Origin: Eutreptiella sp. 'Long Island Sound 2002'
Taxonomy: Eukaryota > Euglenozoa > Euglenophyceae > Eutreptiales > Eutreptiaceae
NCBI GenBank assembly: GCA_964036045.1
Contig: OZ038381.1
Location: 101,871,367 to 101,935,366, forward strand
DNA: 64,000 nucleotides
Reading direction: 5' to 3'
In this document: piece by piece, positions 33,561-45,400 of the stretch
Numbering within the stretch: the stretch's first letter is position 1
Layout of the letters: each line of letters begins with the position of its first letter
The notes under the pieces: model-generated
The model's database searches: none
Told to the model about the DNA's origin: nothing
The model's input: only the letters and a program-made list of their open reading frames with translations
Position numbers and translations under genes: made by a program

Positions 33561-34675
33561 CGTTCAACAACGCTAATTCTCAGGTGACCTGCGTGGCACT
33601 GCTTGTGGGACCTTCTAGCAGGGTTGCCATGGAGGACCAGAGTAAGCGCTGAGCAAAGCGAAGTGCAAGGATGCAAGGGTGGTATTGAGGGGGTACACTG
33701 GGGTGGAGGTTGGGGGGGGGGGGGGGGCTTCATGCCCAGTATCATCTCCAAGTTACTTGTGTTGGGCACTACCTTGGCATGTTCACTATGGCTCATAATT
33801 GCCAACCGACTGAAACATCACACTTTGTGGACCCATGCCTGCAAAAATAGCACAATTGCGGTCTAGATTGACTTAGGGTTTGGGATCACTTTTTGAAACC
33901 CTTGCCTTCCACTTAGTTTGATCCACTTATGGCCCATTTTCGGGTGGTTAGCAACTTTTACCAGGCTGATTTGGGTCAAATAAGAATGAAAATGACTCAA
34001 AACATCTGTTCAATCATCAACCTTTGGTCATCATTTGCTTACAATGGAAGCACGTATCAACCCACCAATGAAACCCATGAAACACTCTTGAGAAGGAACC
34101 CTGCACTTGATGTTCTGTGGTGCTCCTGGTTGTGCAACACCCAGTTGGCCCAAAAAAAAAATTGAATTTGTAATTTCAATTGGTGTAGAAATGGCTGTGC
34201 ATGGCACCCAGCAGTCGTATAATGGCTGGGAGAAATGGTCATTTCAGTGCACCCCTTTCCATTGCTTTGTCGGTATCTAGCTTCTGGGAGGGGTCCTCCC
34301 GTGGTTCTCAGCCCTTCTAACACATCCCTGCCACCGCCCTGTGCTGCGCTGCCAGGGCAGGGCAGTGCGGGGCAGTGGCAGAGCGCTGCCAATGCCAAAA
34401 CGCGGATGTCATCAGAACTGACACAAAAATCACAATTTTCCGGGCAAGCCCTATTGGCTCGAAAACCACTAAGTCCTCACCACAGAGATAGAACCCAAGA
34501 TCCCCACCATTGGTAAGTAGGTCCATGCAGAAGCCAAAAAAAAGAATGGGAGTAGGATTTGGAGCGAAAAATAATGGCAGTACAACACATCCAAGTTTTG
34601 CGCATGCTGGTGCAAAACAATCCACCATAGTGCTTTTTGGCCCTAGTGGGCACCAAACGCAGGGCCAAATTGGGG
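33561..34675. other. no recognised gene
   Basis: A G-run of about 14 is at 33714-33727. Open frames are short and unassigned. Confidence 0.4.
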
Positions 34676-35450
34676 CTACATGGCTCCCCGTGGGTTCGTG
34701 TGTACTTCTTTTGTCAGCAACTGATCACCCAAGCCTGACCCAAAGGTCCCTCGCAGTGAAGAGAGGCCCCCCAAAAACCGCAATTTTTGAACCAACCCAT
34801 GCCAGCTTGAAATTGGCTAATTCCTCACTGGTGGGGCCTCATATGGTGGCTCTCGGGGGTACCCGGAGATAGAACCTAACACCCCGAAGAAGAAAGTGGA
34901 ATGGGACCACGGTCTGAACCAACACATAGTGACCACTAGAGGCCCACCAAGTGTTGTCCACCATGGTGCAAATAAGCATAAAACAGTGCTTCGGTGCTAT
35001 CGAGCACCACTTATTAGTGCACACGGCTCCCTATGGGTTGAGATGCACTTCCATTGTTACCAACTGATCACCCAAGCTTGGCCCAACGCTCCCTGGGGTT
35101 CAGCTGAAGTCACCCATACAGCCCCTGCCGGCGAGAAAAAGGTTCAATTCTCACTTGCAACCCATAAGGGGGTCGGTCCGGGGTGATTGAAGATGGAGCC
35201 TAGGCCCACCATTGGTAAGGGGTCGGTACAGACGGGGAAATTGGGATGGAATTATGGTCTGATCCAATGCAAAGTGGCTGCTATAAGCCAACCAAGTTTT
35301 GTCCACCACACTGCAAATAAGCCCAAAATAGTGTGTTTAGGCCTTGGTGGGCAACACTAGGAGCACCTAATTTCTGCTACCTGGCTCCCCATGGGTTAAT
35401 AATACTTCCTTTGTCACCAGATGATCACCCAAGCTGGGCCCACGAGTCCC
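34676..35450 (+). repeat. repeat family D, three direct units of about 350 bp
   Basis: The block GGCTCCCCGTGGGTT at 34681, GGCTCCCTATGGGTT at 35027 and GGCTCCCCATGGGTT at 35382 is each followed by ACTTC, a ctgATCACCCAAGC core and TGGCCCAA-like sequence. Spacings are about 346 and 355. Reverse copies lie at 12.1-12.9 kb. Confidence 0.75.
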
Positions 35451-35574
35451 AAGGGGTTGTCAAGGGTCACTAAAAAAATTGCATTTAGCCAATGTATGCA
35501 GGTCACTTTCAATGCAAACAGTGATTTCACCCCCCTTTCAAACAGGCCACATTGCACAACTGCATAAACTACAT

Positions 35575-35830
35575 GATTGCTTGTCCAACTCCGCCTAGCC
35601 AAAACCCATGGAGTTGGGACCCAGAAAATGCTTCAACTGAAAGTAAAGATTCTTGATTTTCTACCCCCAAAAGGGGGGGGGGTCAATTTTACTCCTGTAA
35701 AAAGTGGGTTTCTCGGAAGGGTTTGGGTCTAGGGGGGTCCTGACAAAAAAAGGATTGGGGGATACTATTTAGGGACAAAATCAGGGGTCAGTCCAACAAT
35801 TTACAAGGTCAAACCAACAATTCAACCGCT
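35575..35830. repeat. dispersed repeat E, third copy
   Basis: GTTGGGACCCAGAAAATGCT, AAAAGTGGGTTTCTCGG, GATTGGGGGATACTATTTAG and AACCAACAATTCAACC follow the order of the 22-kb copy. Confidence 0.7.
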
Positions 35831-35959
35831 TCCCTTGGTGCGCGCTAGAACACCCAACATTGTTCTGGCTCTAGAACGGGTGGTCAAAGTGGTCTCGCCC
35901 TAGAACAATACTAGAACAAAATGAGCAAAGAAAAAAGTTGTGTTTTTCCGTTTCACATG

Positions 35960-36840
35960 AGTGCAATTTAGAGCGTACAACTCCATGTACAGCAGCAATC
36001 TAACATTGCCAGAAAGGTCTTTGAGGCCGACCCGGGATCCCGTGAAACATGAGAGGCATGCAAAGCCGCAGTAGATGTGTACACCGCCTCCTTGCTCCCC
36101 CGCACCACCATGTGTGAGCTGGTGCTCAACCTACATACTCCCAAGTCCTTGTGGAGGATCCTCTCGTGGCGTATACTTGGCGCAAGTTGGAGAACCACCG
36201 CAAGGTGCCCGGTGGCCACTACGTCCGTCCTCTTTGCACCAAGAGGGCTTTCCAACCCCGCTGGAAAGAGTTGATCGGCCCCGCGGAATTTAACGTCCCC
36301 TTTGCCAAGGCGCTGCCAAAGGCCAAGGGTATTTCATGGCCATTCGCATGCTCGGTGTAGTACATCTGTCTCGCCCACGATTGGTTTGGGAGGTAGACCG
36401 CTCCTTCCCGTTGACGCTCATGGTCCGGGGGGATGCTGATGCGGTGGTTGGGAGTAACGGGACCCAGCTCACCATCTCTTCGGCTAACTTGTGCCGCTTG
36501 GCACACTCCTTAGCCAGGCTTTGGGTGTTGAGCTCGGCCAATTGTGATGCCAAAGCTATGCCGACCCGAGACTCTATAGAAGAACAACTAGCTAGTCTTT
36601 CTTCCATGTATGCTTCCGTCCCCCCAACTTGCAAGAAGGGCATCCCCACCCCTAGCCCCCCAAAAGGCCCCCAAGCCAAGGGTGAAGAGGGATTGGGAGA
36701 GTGAGAGTGGGAGTGGAAGTGACAACCGATCCCCCTCCCACCGAAAGGAAAGAAAGTCGATGAGCAGAAGAAGACAGGGAAAGAGAAGGTGACCAAGACC
36801 CCGCCCCATCAACCCCTCAAACTTAAGTAACACAAGATGC
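35960..36840. other. protein-like open frames on both strands, unassigned
   Basis: Plus frames near 36077-36360 give MCELVLNLHTPKSLWRI, then in a shifted frame WRKLENHRKVPGGHYVRPLC and AEFNVPFAKALPKAKGISW. Around 36480-36560 the minus strand reads a helical LASQLAELNTQSLAKECAKR. Plus 36735-36828 ends in a lysine-rich PPKGKKVDEQKKTGKEKVTK. The plus frames follow one another with frame changes, so an old broken gene on the plus strand is my best guess. I recognise no family. Confidence 0.3.
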
Positions 36841-36957
36841 CCACCTTGTAGGGAGCATAGTGATGTGACCAGGTGCACCGACATGGGAAACGAATGAGGA
36901 CCCCAAAGTAATTGAAACTCCCCCTTTTTCGGCAATTCACCATGCAGACTTTCCACT

Positions 36958-37308
36958 AGCATCCGGCAAAATTTCTTTGCATCCGGTGGCATCTGGCATA
37001 GGGGAGGGCTCACATCCGGCAGCATCCGGCAAAAGGGGATACCTGCATCCGGCTGCATCCGGCAACCGAAATGTGCATTACGCGGACACTTCCCCTGGTG
37101 CTTTGTCTTGTAGCCCCCCCCTTTTTTATCGTGAGCCTGTGTGCCGTGGCTGCGGGATAGGGCGCCAAGTCAGTAACTGTTCGGAGGTGCCTTACATTTT
37201 GACATAGATTGCATCCGGCGGCATATGGCAGGGGGTTGGGCTTGCATCCGGCGGCATCCGGCAAAAGGAAAGGCTTACATCCGGCGGCATCCGGCATGCC
37301 GGATGCTA
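36958..37308. repeat. GCATCCGGCGGCATCCGGCA minisatellite, two clusters
   Basis: Clusters at 36958-37067 and 37210-37308 consist of the 9-11 bp motif GCATCCGGC(G/A) with short A-rich linkers (AAAAGG). The second ends in the palindrome GCATCCGGCATGCCGGATGC near 37287-37306. Confidence 0.85.
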
Positions 37309-37429
37309 ATGGAAAGTCCATCATGACGCGCTCAACACAGAAAGTGGATAGCTCTCCAAACACAGAACATCCTGAAACTGCATTCTAGACCCCTTGTCAT
37401 GTAGTCGGTTTCCAGTCATCCGTGGGACT

Positions 37430-38110
37430 GCCCAGACTTGATCAATTTATACCCCATACATGCAGCTAGTCCCAGATGGGGGGGGCTGGTACCCATTCAT
37501 GGAGCAAGCAAGATGCAGCCGTCCCTCGTCATCCCTGACATGTGGCAGGGGATTCAATGTGGAAGGGACCAATTGGTATACACACCATGTCATCGTCTCG
37601 TGGAATGTCACCTACAAGGGCTGACAGATGGCAAAAACAACCTGCAAGCGCAAATGGACTACATTCGCAAGCCTGTTGATACCTATGTTGTAGTGTCGCT
37701 CGGGTGCCCCCACTTCTAGTCATGGTCCAGTTGCACTCTAGTCGAAACTGCTAGAACGACACTGGAATACATGACCTTTTGCAGAGGCTTGCAAGAGGTT
37801 ATCGACACTAGCGATGTCCAATGGGGGGCAAACACGGAGGAGGCCAATGTGATCCTTGGGCGGGATCAACCTTGGACAAGAACGGTCGTTGGTGTGTCCA
37901 TATGTCCTAAATTGGGCTCCATGCTCAACCACGGCATAGGAAACGCCAACAACAAGGTGTGAGGGGCACAAGCAGATGTGCACTCTGGTGGAGGACAATG
38001 CATACTACACTGCATTCCACCTTGGGACGCCCTCATTGCACGCAGAAGGGTGCACCATGGCACCCATCTTGAGGTTGCCACGGGCTTGGGTTGTCTTGTG
38101 CATCTAGCAC
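37430..38110 (+). other. possible decayed coding region, unassigned
   Basis: Plus frames encode KGLTDGKNNLQAQMDYIRKP (37600-37690), then CRGLQEVIDTSDVQWGANTE and VVGVSICPKLGSMLNHGIGN (37780-37955). Stops separate them. Composition looks protein-like, but I see no known motif. Confidence 0.25.
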
Positions 38111-38207
38111 GTGACCGTAGCCCCTACAGTCCGAGCAAATATTACCCGAAAAAATATTGCCCCCCAAAAAATTCCGTAAAATCATAGTCGTTTTGTGAAC
38201 CGGTCTT

Positions 38208-38672
38208 TTGTTTCATTGCAGGCCGCTTTTTCTTGTACATGCCATGAACCGTCATGTTGTTCCCTCTATTGCGGCGGCTGCATGCACGACTAGGCCTGGA
38301 CTCATAGCTCCGCGGCATAGTTGGAGTGATGGGCATATCAAAACAGTTAGTGATTGGGCACGGCAACATGGGGTTCCTAGGGCTGTGCAGCGACATCAAA
38401 AGATGGTTGATGAGAAGGAGCACAACCTAGGCTACCAAATGATCTATGGGTGGTTGAAGTGTTTCCAGAAAAATGGCGAACATTTTCAAACGACGCATCA
38501 AAGCATCAATCATGCAATCGAAATTGGTTCATCCCTTTGCGTTGTTCTACATTGTGGCAAGGGAGGGTGGCGACCCCTTTGCTACGGGACCAAAACATTA
38601 CCAAAAAAATTGGGGTTTGTTGGCTTATTTTGGCCTTTGGTAATTTTTGCTTTCTGTGTAGGTGCTTGCTAG
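38208..38672 (+). CDS. hypothetical protein fragment
   Basis: A 154-codon open frame. Residues 32-92 (HSWSDGHIKTVSDWARQHGV, then MVDEKEHNLGYQMIYGWLKC) look like a real globular segment. The last 50 residues come from the segment shared with 48.2 kb, so the frame is probably a fusion of an old exon and a duplicated block. Unknown function. The start is uncertain. Confidence 0.3.
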   Translation: MFHCRPLFLVHAMNRHVVPSIAAAACTTRPGLIAPRHSWSDGHIKTVSDWARQHGVPRAVQRHQKMVDEKEHNLGYQMIYGWLKCFQKNGEHFQTTHQSINHAIEIGSSLCVVLHCGKGGWRPLCYGTKTLPKKLGFVGLFWPLVIFAFCVGAC

Positions 38673-38956
38673 GGGAGTGTCAACCGCGAGGCAGAGACGT
38701 TGGACCCACCAGACAAGCGCGAGCTGCATGTGCTCTTGGCTAAGCGGAGGACAGGTTGATGTCCCCCTAACATTGGTGTCTCAATATCCCAACATTCCTT
38801 GTCAATTCCACAAAAAGATGGGCTCAAAATCGAAAAAATCCATGATATTTGTGCCGTTGGGGCACGAAACTAGGGGGGCACTGCCTGACATCGCCCCTGC
38901 CCTGGCCCCCGTCTTGGGCCCTGTTCCAACAGATCCAAAGGCTTGGCAGACAGTTG
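38519..38956 (+). repeat. segmental duplication, block 1 (copy a)
   Basis: 438 bases nearly identical to 48193-48625, from CGAAATTGGTTCATCCC to GGCTTGGCAGACAGTTG. Inside, TTTGCTTTCTGTGTAG resembles a 3' splice site. The frame after it reads NREAETLDPPDKRELHVLLA. A later frame reads SMIFVPLGHETRGALPDIAP. These look like exon remnants of an unknown gene. Confidence 0.85.
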
Positions 38957-40155
38957 ACAACACCGAAAACATTACCCCCAAAATGGATCCAGATGAAAAA
39001 AAGCGCTCTACAGAGCGTTCTCTTGGTCAAACATGGAAAATAATGCTCAAAGAGCGTCAACCCCCCCCTCCCCTGCCGGCAAGTTGTGCACATGAGAACA
39101 ATGCATGCATATGGAAATGCGACTCTGAACCAAAAAAGCGCTGCAGGGCGTTCTTTGCATCAACTTGCCGAAAATAGCCTAACCTCCGTCAATTTGTAAA
39201 CATTGTTTTTTGCAGCGGTCACGGCAACGAGTTTGAGACCAGTTCTAGGACTGACAGATGAAGATGTCAAAGTGGCTATCAGCTATATGAGCGCTAACAA
39301 GGCATAGATCTGAAGAATTGCGAGTACTGCGAGAAAGCTCAAGAAATAGGGAATTTGCAACTACTTCTACCTTCATCCGGATAACCACATCGTCGATGGG
39401 AGCAAAAGTATGCTTGGTGTTGTAATGTCCCTGATCGCATACCCTTCTCTCCAAGACATCACGCAACTTCAGCCCCCTGGTTCATAGAGACAAATTTGGA
39501 GTTGTCGACAACTCAAAAAATGATCAAACGATCAAGAGCTATTCATTTGAATTTGGGCAGATGGAAAGAAGCCCCTGACAGCGGATGGCCGCCTTAAGAT
39601 GCCATATCCAAGAGTCCACTGTGGAGTGATGCAGACTATCAGAACTTCCGAGTGGGATTGTCAAGGCTTCTAAGAAGTTTTGAGCGTGGAGCCGAATATT
39701 GTGCCCAAAGTGTTGAAGATCAGGCTAAACAAGGTAGATGTTCTTGACACCTTGGCTGTACATGGGAACCACGACACTAACATGACAGTTGCACCCGTTC
39801 AAGAACCCTGGTATGGCAACACGCACTGCAAGAAGCAACATCTCTAGGAAACTACGACGCCAAACCGTACCCAACCACAAAAGCACTCTATAGAGCGTCC
39901 TTTGTGTCAACATTGGTTTTGAACACAATGATTCTTTTCTCCCAATTCTTGAGATTCATAGTACTGTACTGACACCAAACAACAACATGGGACAATCGTT
40001 TGCAAGCCTTCCTTACCAGCTGGTATGTGTACCTTTGTTGTTTACATACGCCAAACGTGCAGAAAAATGACATGACGTAACAATTACACACCCAACTACA
40101 TTGGTACAATTGCTACACTTTTTTTGCTGTTTACTATTTTCAAATATTGTTGGAA

Positions 40156-40499
40156 GAGCCTTGTGGTTTGTGTGGGTGCACTACAGCAGCTGGCAACTAT
40201 TGCAAGAAAGTGTCTCAAGTAGCTACTCTTGGTCTTTGGCCATTCCCTGGGAAGTGTCGGAAGGACGTGGCCTTGGCCTTATGCGTCCTCCGAACCATGC
40301 AGGGAAACCCCCTGTTACGAAGGCACCTGTTTGAGCAAACTGGACCACAAAAAGGAAGATGATGACCAATCCCCGCCCCGAAAATGCCCCACATGCGGCA
40401 CACAACATCTGCTCATGTGATGTCTCATCATTTGTTACATTCGGCCAAATCAAGTGAATACATCAAACTTCCAGTAATGAACCCCAAGGTGGAGTACTT
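40156..40499 (+). repeat. segmental duplication, block 2 (copy a)
   Basis: Matches 48666-48978. It encodes EPCGLCGCTTAAGNYCKK, then LGLWPFPGKCRKDVALALCV and LRTMQG. The copy at 48 kb has the full C-x2-C-x6-C-x2-C (CGLCGCTTATCKYC). Here the third cysteine is Gly. It could be a zinc-binding exon. Family unknown. Confidence 0.75.
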
Positions 40500-40772
40500 T
40501 TTGTTTAAAAATGGTGTACTTTTGGTTTGATCTCTCCACCTTGTTTCAAGACTTCAAAATTAATGTCAATTGTCACAAAGGCGGGCATAGAGCCAATATC
40601 CAAAGCAAAGCACACAGTCAAATGAACGGGGCCTGTTTCAAGCAAAACTACTCCTCATTAGCGAAAATCTTGACAAAAAATACCAAAATAATGCACAATT
40701 GCAGCGGCAGTGGAAATAGAAATGCAAGTGTAGGCATCTAAAATCAGAATGTGAAAACACGAGCACAAATAA

Positions 40773-41303
40773 TCATTGTTTGGGTTCACCTGGATCTGCG
40801 GGGCGAGCCTGGCCTTCATCAGCCGAGCAAAAATTCGCTTGAGAGTGGGCATTGTGCGTTGGGCGTTTGTGCATTGTGAAAATACGAAGATCAAGGACGT
40901 GGAATAGTCCCGTAATAATGGTTCGCAACAGTGTGGAAAAAGAAAGAGGCATATATTTGTGAAAAGGAATCCGAAACGCATGTGTGGCCCCCCTACTATT
41001 ATGCTTTGTTTTAACCACTACGAATTTGATGTGATCGCCCTCGGATAGGGAGAGTGGGGACCACACATGTGATGGGCAACCCCAAAGCTGAAGGGCACAC
41101 GTGAACTGCTGTCTACATAGGTCACAATGCGTGCTAGAAGAGCAAAGGCGGAGATGGTGGATGCATTCCTCCAAGGCCCACCCTACTATGGTGTGGCGAG
41201 GCGTGTTAGCAAGCCAGGGGATGTACGTGCACGTGTGGGAAGTCTTGAAACAGATAGAGGTACACAGTGGGCACACGGTGTGAACTAGGAGGTCGACGAA
41301 CAC
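40773..41303 (-). CDS. possible RING-like cysteine-rich protein fragment
   Basis: A 176-codon open minus-strand frame. The N-terminal 90 residues have VCPLC, HTC, a tryptophan-rich linker, ECIHHLRLC and HCDLCRQQF. This order (CxxC ... C ... H/C ... CxxC-xxF) loosely resembles a RING-CH finger, which in its family binds E2 enzymes. The spacing does not fit exactly and the first residue is not an ATG I can defend. The rest is basic with no motif. Treat as a candidate only. Confidence 0.25.
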   Translation of the reverse strand: MFVDLLVHTVCPLCTSICFKTSHTCTYIPWLANTPRHTIVGWALEECIHHLRLCSSSTHCDLCRQQFTCALQLWGCPSHVWSPLSLSEGDHIKFVVVKTKHNSRGATHAFRIPFHKYMPLSFSTLLRTIITGLFHVLDLRIFTMHKRPTHNAHSQANFCSADEGQARPADPGEPKQ

Positions 41304-41821
41304 AATATTCCACTGGACACCTGGAGATTTTCACTAAAGTGAGGTTTCCAGGATAAATGTGGCCTAGTACGTCACTGACATGCTCTGTGGCGCCAACACT
41401 GCCAATTCAAATCCAACCACCCATGAATTGGAAAAGAGGAAAGGGGCTAGGGCGACGAAGCTGAAAGGCACGGAGGATCAACGTGCACCAAACTGGTGCA
41501 GTGTTGGTCCCCTTGTTAGGCCACTCTTCCCACAAGGGGGTGTAGATGTCACTGTGTCCGTATCGAGTCACATAAATTTGGGGGTAAAACAATGACAACA
41601 GCACACCCATGTTTTCTCGTACACGAAATTGATGTCTATTTGGTTGAAAAATGGTGTATTTTTGTGTGCTTGAGAAGTGCTTTCAAACAAGTAGGCATGT
41701 AGCTTACATGAAAATAGACCCCGTGTGTTGAATTCCCACATGTGAATGTCCATGGTAGCTACACGGGCCACAATGCATACCTCTGAACCCGTAGCATCCT
41801 CAATGCACCGGCAGCCATTAC

Positions 41822-42139
41822 TTGGTTGCACCCGTGAAGGCTGCGTGTGTCAACGGAGACACGAAGGAGGTGAATGAGGGTTGCAATGAGGTACATCCGT
41901 GGATGCGTAAGCTCACGGCCAAGGGCTTTCCTCTGCTAGTTGCGCACAAATCAACTGCCCGTGCAGCTGTTGCGAAGATCATGACCACTGACGGAACTGA
42001 AAGCGAGTCTTGGGTTTCCATTTCCCTTTACGACCAGGGTACCAAACACCCGATCGACAAATTTCAAGAGCGAATTGCCATGTTGGGTTGTGCTAGGCGC
42101 TTATTTGTCCAAATTCCCAATTTCTTGACTGTCCACTAG
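41822..42139 (+). CDS. hypothetical exon A
   Basis: The frame encodes VKAACVNGDTKEVNEGCNEV, MRKLTAKGFPLLVAHKSTAR and a well-formed ESWVSISLYDQGTKHPIDKF, ending in a stop. Amino-acid composition is protein-like over about 100 residues. No family recognised. It may belong to the same gene as the exon at 42287. Confidence 0.35.
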   Translation: MVAPVKAACVNGDTKEVNEGCNEVHPWMRKLTAKGFPLLVAHKSTARAAVAKIMTTDGTESESWVSISLYDQGTKHPIDKFQERIAMLGCARRLFVQIPNFLTVH

Positions 42140-42286
42140 TGCAACTAGCCTTCCAGCATGACACTACCACTTGCCACATGGTGCAACAAGGTTTTCAATA
42201 TTTTTGACGACTCAGAGGATGAGACAGAGGAGTTGTGGCTCCTATACTCCCATGCTTCCTGCACAACTTATAGCATTTCTCTGTAG

Positions 42287-42566
42287 GAATGTCAATGTGG
42301 CATGTGCCTTTACTTGTTTGTTGGTTGACCACCCCGCCTTTGTTTCACAACTGGAAGGTAGCATTGGTGCGTTGGATGCCCTAATTGTTGTTGACTGGGC
42401 AGAGTGGAATAAAAAGATAAACAATCGTGAACCTATGGACCTGCAAGTAACCCCACATGCTAATGATAGTGATGAGGACATCCCAGAACCCCCTTGGGAC
42501 CCCAAGTCTTATAAAGAAACTCCCGAAAGACGGAAGAAGGCAGACACAACAGATGAACCCCAATAA
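42287..42566 (+). CDS. hypothetical exon B, acidic C-terminus
   Basis: Preceded by a good acceptor (GCATTTCTCTGTAG|GAATG). It encodes VACAFTCLLVDHPAFVSQLE, LDALIVVDWAEWNKKINNRE and an acidic, charged end SDEDIPEPPWDPKSYKE to a TAA at 42564-42566. It reads like the last exon of a real protein. Unknown function. Confidence 0.4.
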
Positions 42567-43350
42567 GACGAAAAGCCCACACCAAATGAGGTCAAACCTG
42601 GTGCCTTGGAGGTTTAAATCAACGTGTCAAGGGTGCCTCTAGATTGACTAAAGGGTCTAGGACAAAGAAGCAGTATGGTGCTCACACATTACAACAGTGT
42701 GGCTGTGTTTCATTGCAAAATTTTGATTATTTCCGGTGTAATACTTTGTCGGTGCGGGGGTAGATGACAATACCCCATGTAGCATGATGCACTCACACAT
42801 ATGCCCACTTTGGTTAACCTGTGTGGAATTCCTACCCCACCACAATTTCATACGATCACTGCATGTAGTGACAAACAGTATAACAGTTTGATTCATCGAC
42901 ATTTGCAGAGCGCTTTTTTGTTTCGCACCGGTAGTTGCATGCGTACATCGGCCATTACTCTACATAACTACGTCACAGACAACCTTCTCCAAGAGACCAT
43001 AGGTTTCTCAAAGCAGATGATACTATATCGGACGTTGCTTCCACCATTACAAATAGGGGCTTCCAATGCTTCTAAAGGGGGTCCTAATCCAACGTGGCAC
43101 ATATGTTGCTCTTGGACGGCTGTACCTCACAATCATAATGCACACTTTTACGCATATGTGTATTTTGCAGGGGCAGGCACTATACCACTGACTTCACGTT
43201 GGGCTGCATTTGTGTTGCCTTCCGCAGGGCGATAAACAGGCCCTCCACTCTTTTGATTCTGCCTCCCTCCAGCTTCTGCTTATTCGCTTGAGGCTGTAAC
43301 CAAATCCTGCAATGGGAAGCCACGACAACAAAAACGGGAGAAATTCAGAG

Positions 43351-43581
43351 TTACAAATCGGAAATGTCCTCGCGGGGCAGGGGAATCATGCTTCTTTGTG
43401 ACAGAGACTTGCAACTGATGTGCCAATTAATGTAGGTGTCAATGTTGTGTTGCACCACATTGTGGTCACCCGCAAGCGTCTTTCTGCGGCCGAGGCTTGT
43501 GTCTATTGTGCCTCTATTTGACAACCAATCAAAATACCCATCATGATGCTCAAATTTCACAAACAATAAAAGCATGGACAC
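43351..43581 (-). CDS. hypothetical exon fragment
   Basis: The open minus-strand frame encodes FVKFEHHDGYFDWLSNRGTI, then LAGDHNVVQHNIDTYINWHI. Protein-like, no match known to me, no clear splice sites. Confidence 0.22.
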   Translation of the reverse strand: MSMLLLFVKFEHHDGYFDWLSNRGTIDTSLGRRKTLAGDHNVVQHNIDTYINWHISCKSLSQRSMIPLPREDISDL

Positions 43582-44739
43582 ACCCGGGTGTACAATGAGA
43601 ACAAGGTTGCGAAACGAGTGGCAAGTTTGCCGGCGGATCCACCAACATCATTGAAGATCCTTCCGTGGAAGATGAACATATGAGAACCGTTTTGATACCC
43701 CTGTTGGAAACTGTCCCTTGGTTCTACGGCAATGTCCTACAGGTAGTCAGTATTGGGTGCTTGGAGGCCAGCATCTATCCGGGGCGCTGCTTGTGTTGTA
43801 CAATGAGAAAATCCCCGAACGAGTTCAACCGCCCTTGTGAATGCAAAACGTCTAGGTAGACGTCATCGAGATTCTAGAAAGGCACATGTTCTTGTTTACA
43901 CAATGTGATGGCGTCACCCAATGTATGCTAATCCTACCGCAACAATGCATGACTAATCTTAGAGCTTGTTAGGTTTTCGTGGTGACCACTGGTAGGTGAA
44001 ATACTCAAAAAAGTGTCACAAGCGGTTGTCGGTTGGATCTGTACTTGTGTTTGCCCTCGCTACCACCTTTGTACGCCCACGTAGGTCCCTCTGCTAGGGC
44101 CCTTTCATGAGCCCAAGATACTTTGTACAATTTTATAAGCATGTTTTCTACACAATCAATTCGGTTTAAGCATATTCATTGCCCTATACAGTTTCACCTT
44201 CAAAATGTGACTAGTGTGCCCTAGCACCCTTTTCACTTATCCCCCCAGTAGACCCTTTTCACTTATCGCCCCCGGTAGAAGAGAAGAAAGTAGACTAGAA
44301 GATAACAAGTTGTTGAACCTTGTTCGTAGCCTATGCAAGGTGCAACAACACACACACAGTGCATGCTTCCACTTGTTGTAGATAAAAAAATTCACTGCAG
44401 CCTAATGAAAATTGTGTCCTCCATGTAGCACTTAAAATACAACTGGCACCTTTCCCTTTCGCGACCACCTGTTTTTGTTTGGGGTATGGCACCCAGGTAA
44501 TATTGTGCCACCAAGTGATGGCAGCTTTTCTGCCTGTTGTGTACATTCTTGGCGTATGGTAAACTTCTAGTGGGATTCATAGCACCTTCCTTTGCTAAGG
44601 TAATTCTTATTGAAAGAACCTTCGCCCGCTTGCTAGTTCTTAGGTACAACTACAAGGCTGCCCTGCTAAGGCATAAGAGCACAGTGAACAGTTGGACATG
44701 TGTCCTGTCACCGAAGCAGGTAGTTATTAGGAAGTAGGT

Positions 44740-45111
44740 TTGTGCATTGTGGTCCTTGCTATACAAATACATTCCTACCAATTTTTGATGGATTTGTTGG
44801 TGCGGGACAGCAACTGGTCACCTTTGCAAGGTAGTGGTGGCAGCGCCGGACCCGTGAAAATTTTTGAGTTTGCCCTTGTCATTCTCTTGCACTTTGTGAA
44901 CAGCTTAGAGCAAAAGGTAGAGTATATTCGCACATTGTCAATTGCACGCCTTCTTTGGACAGATCGGTTTCAACATACCCCATCTATGTGTCACAATGAG
45001 GAGATGTGTGATCTTTTGCGAAGTCGTCTTGTGTCTGCTTTGCAAAAGCTACCTTTGGCAAACACTTTGGAAGCAGAAGGGCAGAGCAGCAAGGGCGGTT
45101 CAATTGAGTGA
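44740..45111 (+). CDS. hypothetical protein fragment
   Basis: A 123-codon frame with a hydrophobic helical segment (KIFEFALVILLHFVNSLEQK), then CHNEEMCDLLRSRLVSALQK. It ends with a TGA at the first base-pairs of the tandem duplication at 45111. The upstream frame 44537-44737 (GKLLVGFIAPSFAKVILIER) may be an earlier exon with donor CAG|gtagtt. Unassigned. Confidence 0.3.
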   Translation: MCIVVLAIQIHSYQFLMDLLVRDSNWSPLQGSGGSAGPVKIFEFALVILLHFVNSLEQKVEYIRTLSIARLLWTDRFQHTPSMCHNEEMCDLLRSRLVSALQKLPLANTLEAEGQSSKGGSIE

Positions 45112-45400
45112 CCGATTGGGGTTCCGGGGATTGGGACATTTCGGTAGAAATTGTCAAACCAAACTAGGAGCTGTGTACCTGCCATGGAGTCTCACACCAA
45201 CTTTGCCTGCTTTTGAGCTTCTCTGCTACAACGAGGGGACATTGCATGAGCACGTACCGATTGGAGTTCTGGGGATCGGGACATTTCGGTAGAAATTATC
45301 AAACCAAACTAGGAACTGTGTACCTGCCATGGAGTCCCACACCTGCTTTGCCTGCTTTGAGCTTCCCTGCTGCAACGAGGGGACATTGCATGACCACGTA
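45111..45400 (+). repeat. 145-bp tandem duplication
   Basis: Two units starting ACCGATTGGGGTTCCGGGG (45111) and ACCGATTGGAGTTCTGGGG (45256) agree at better than 90 percent, including ACCTGCCATGGAGTC and CAACGAGGGGACATTGCATG. It is recent compared with most repeats here. Confidence 0.92.

Noticed and set aside
40773-41303. Confident RING-CH ubiquitin ligase
   Set aside because: Only part of the Cys/His spacing fits. Kept as a low-confidence fragment.
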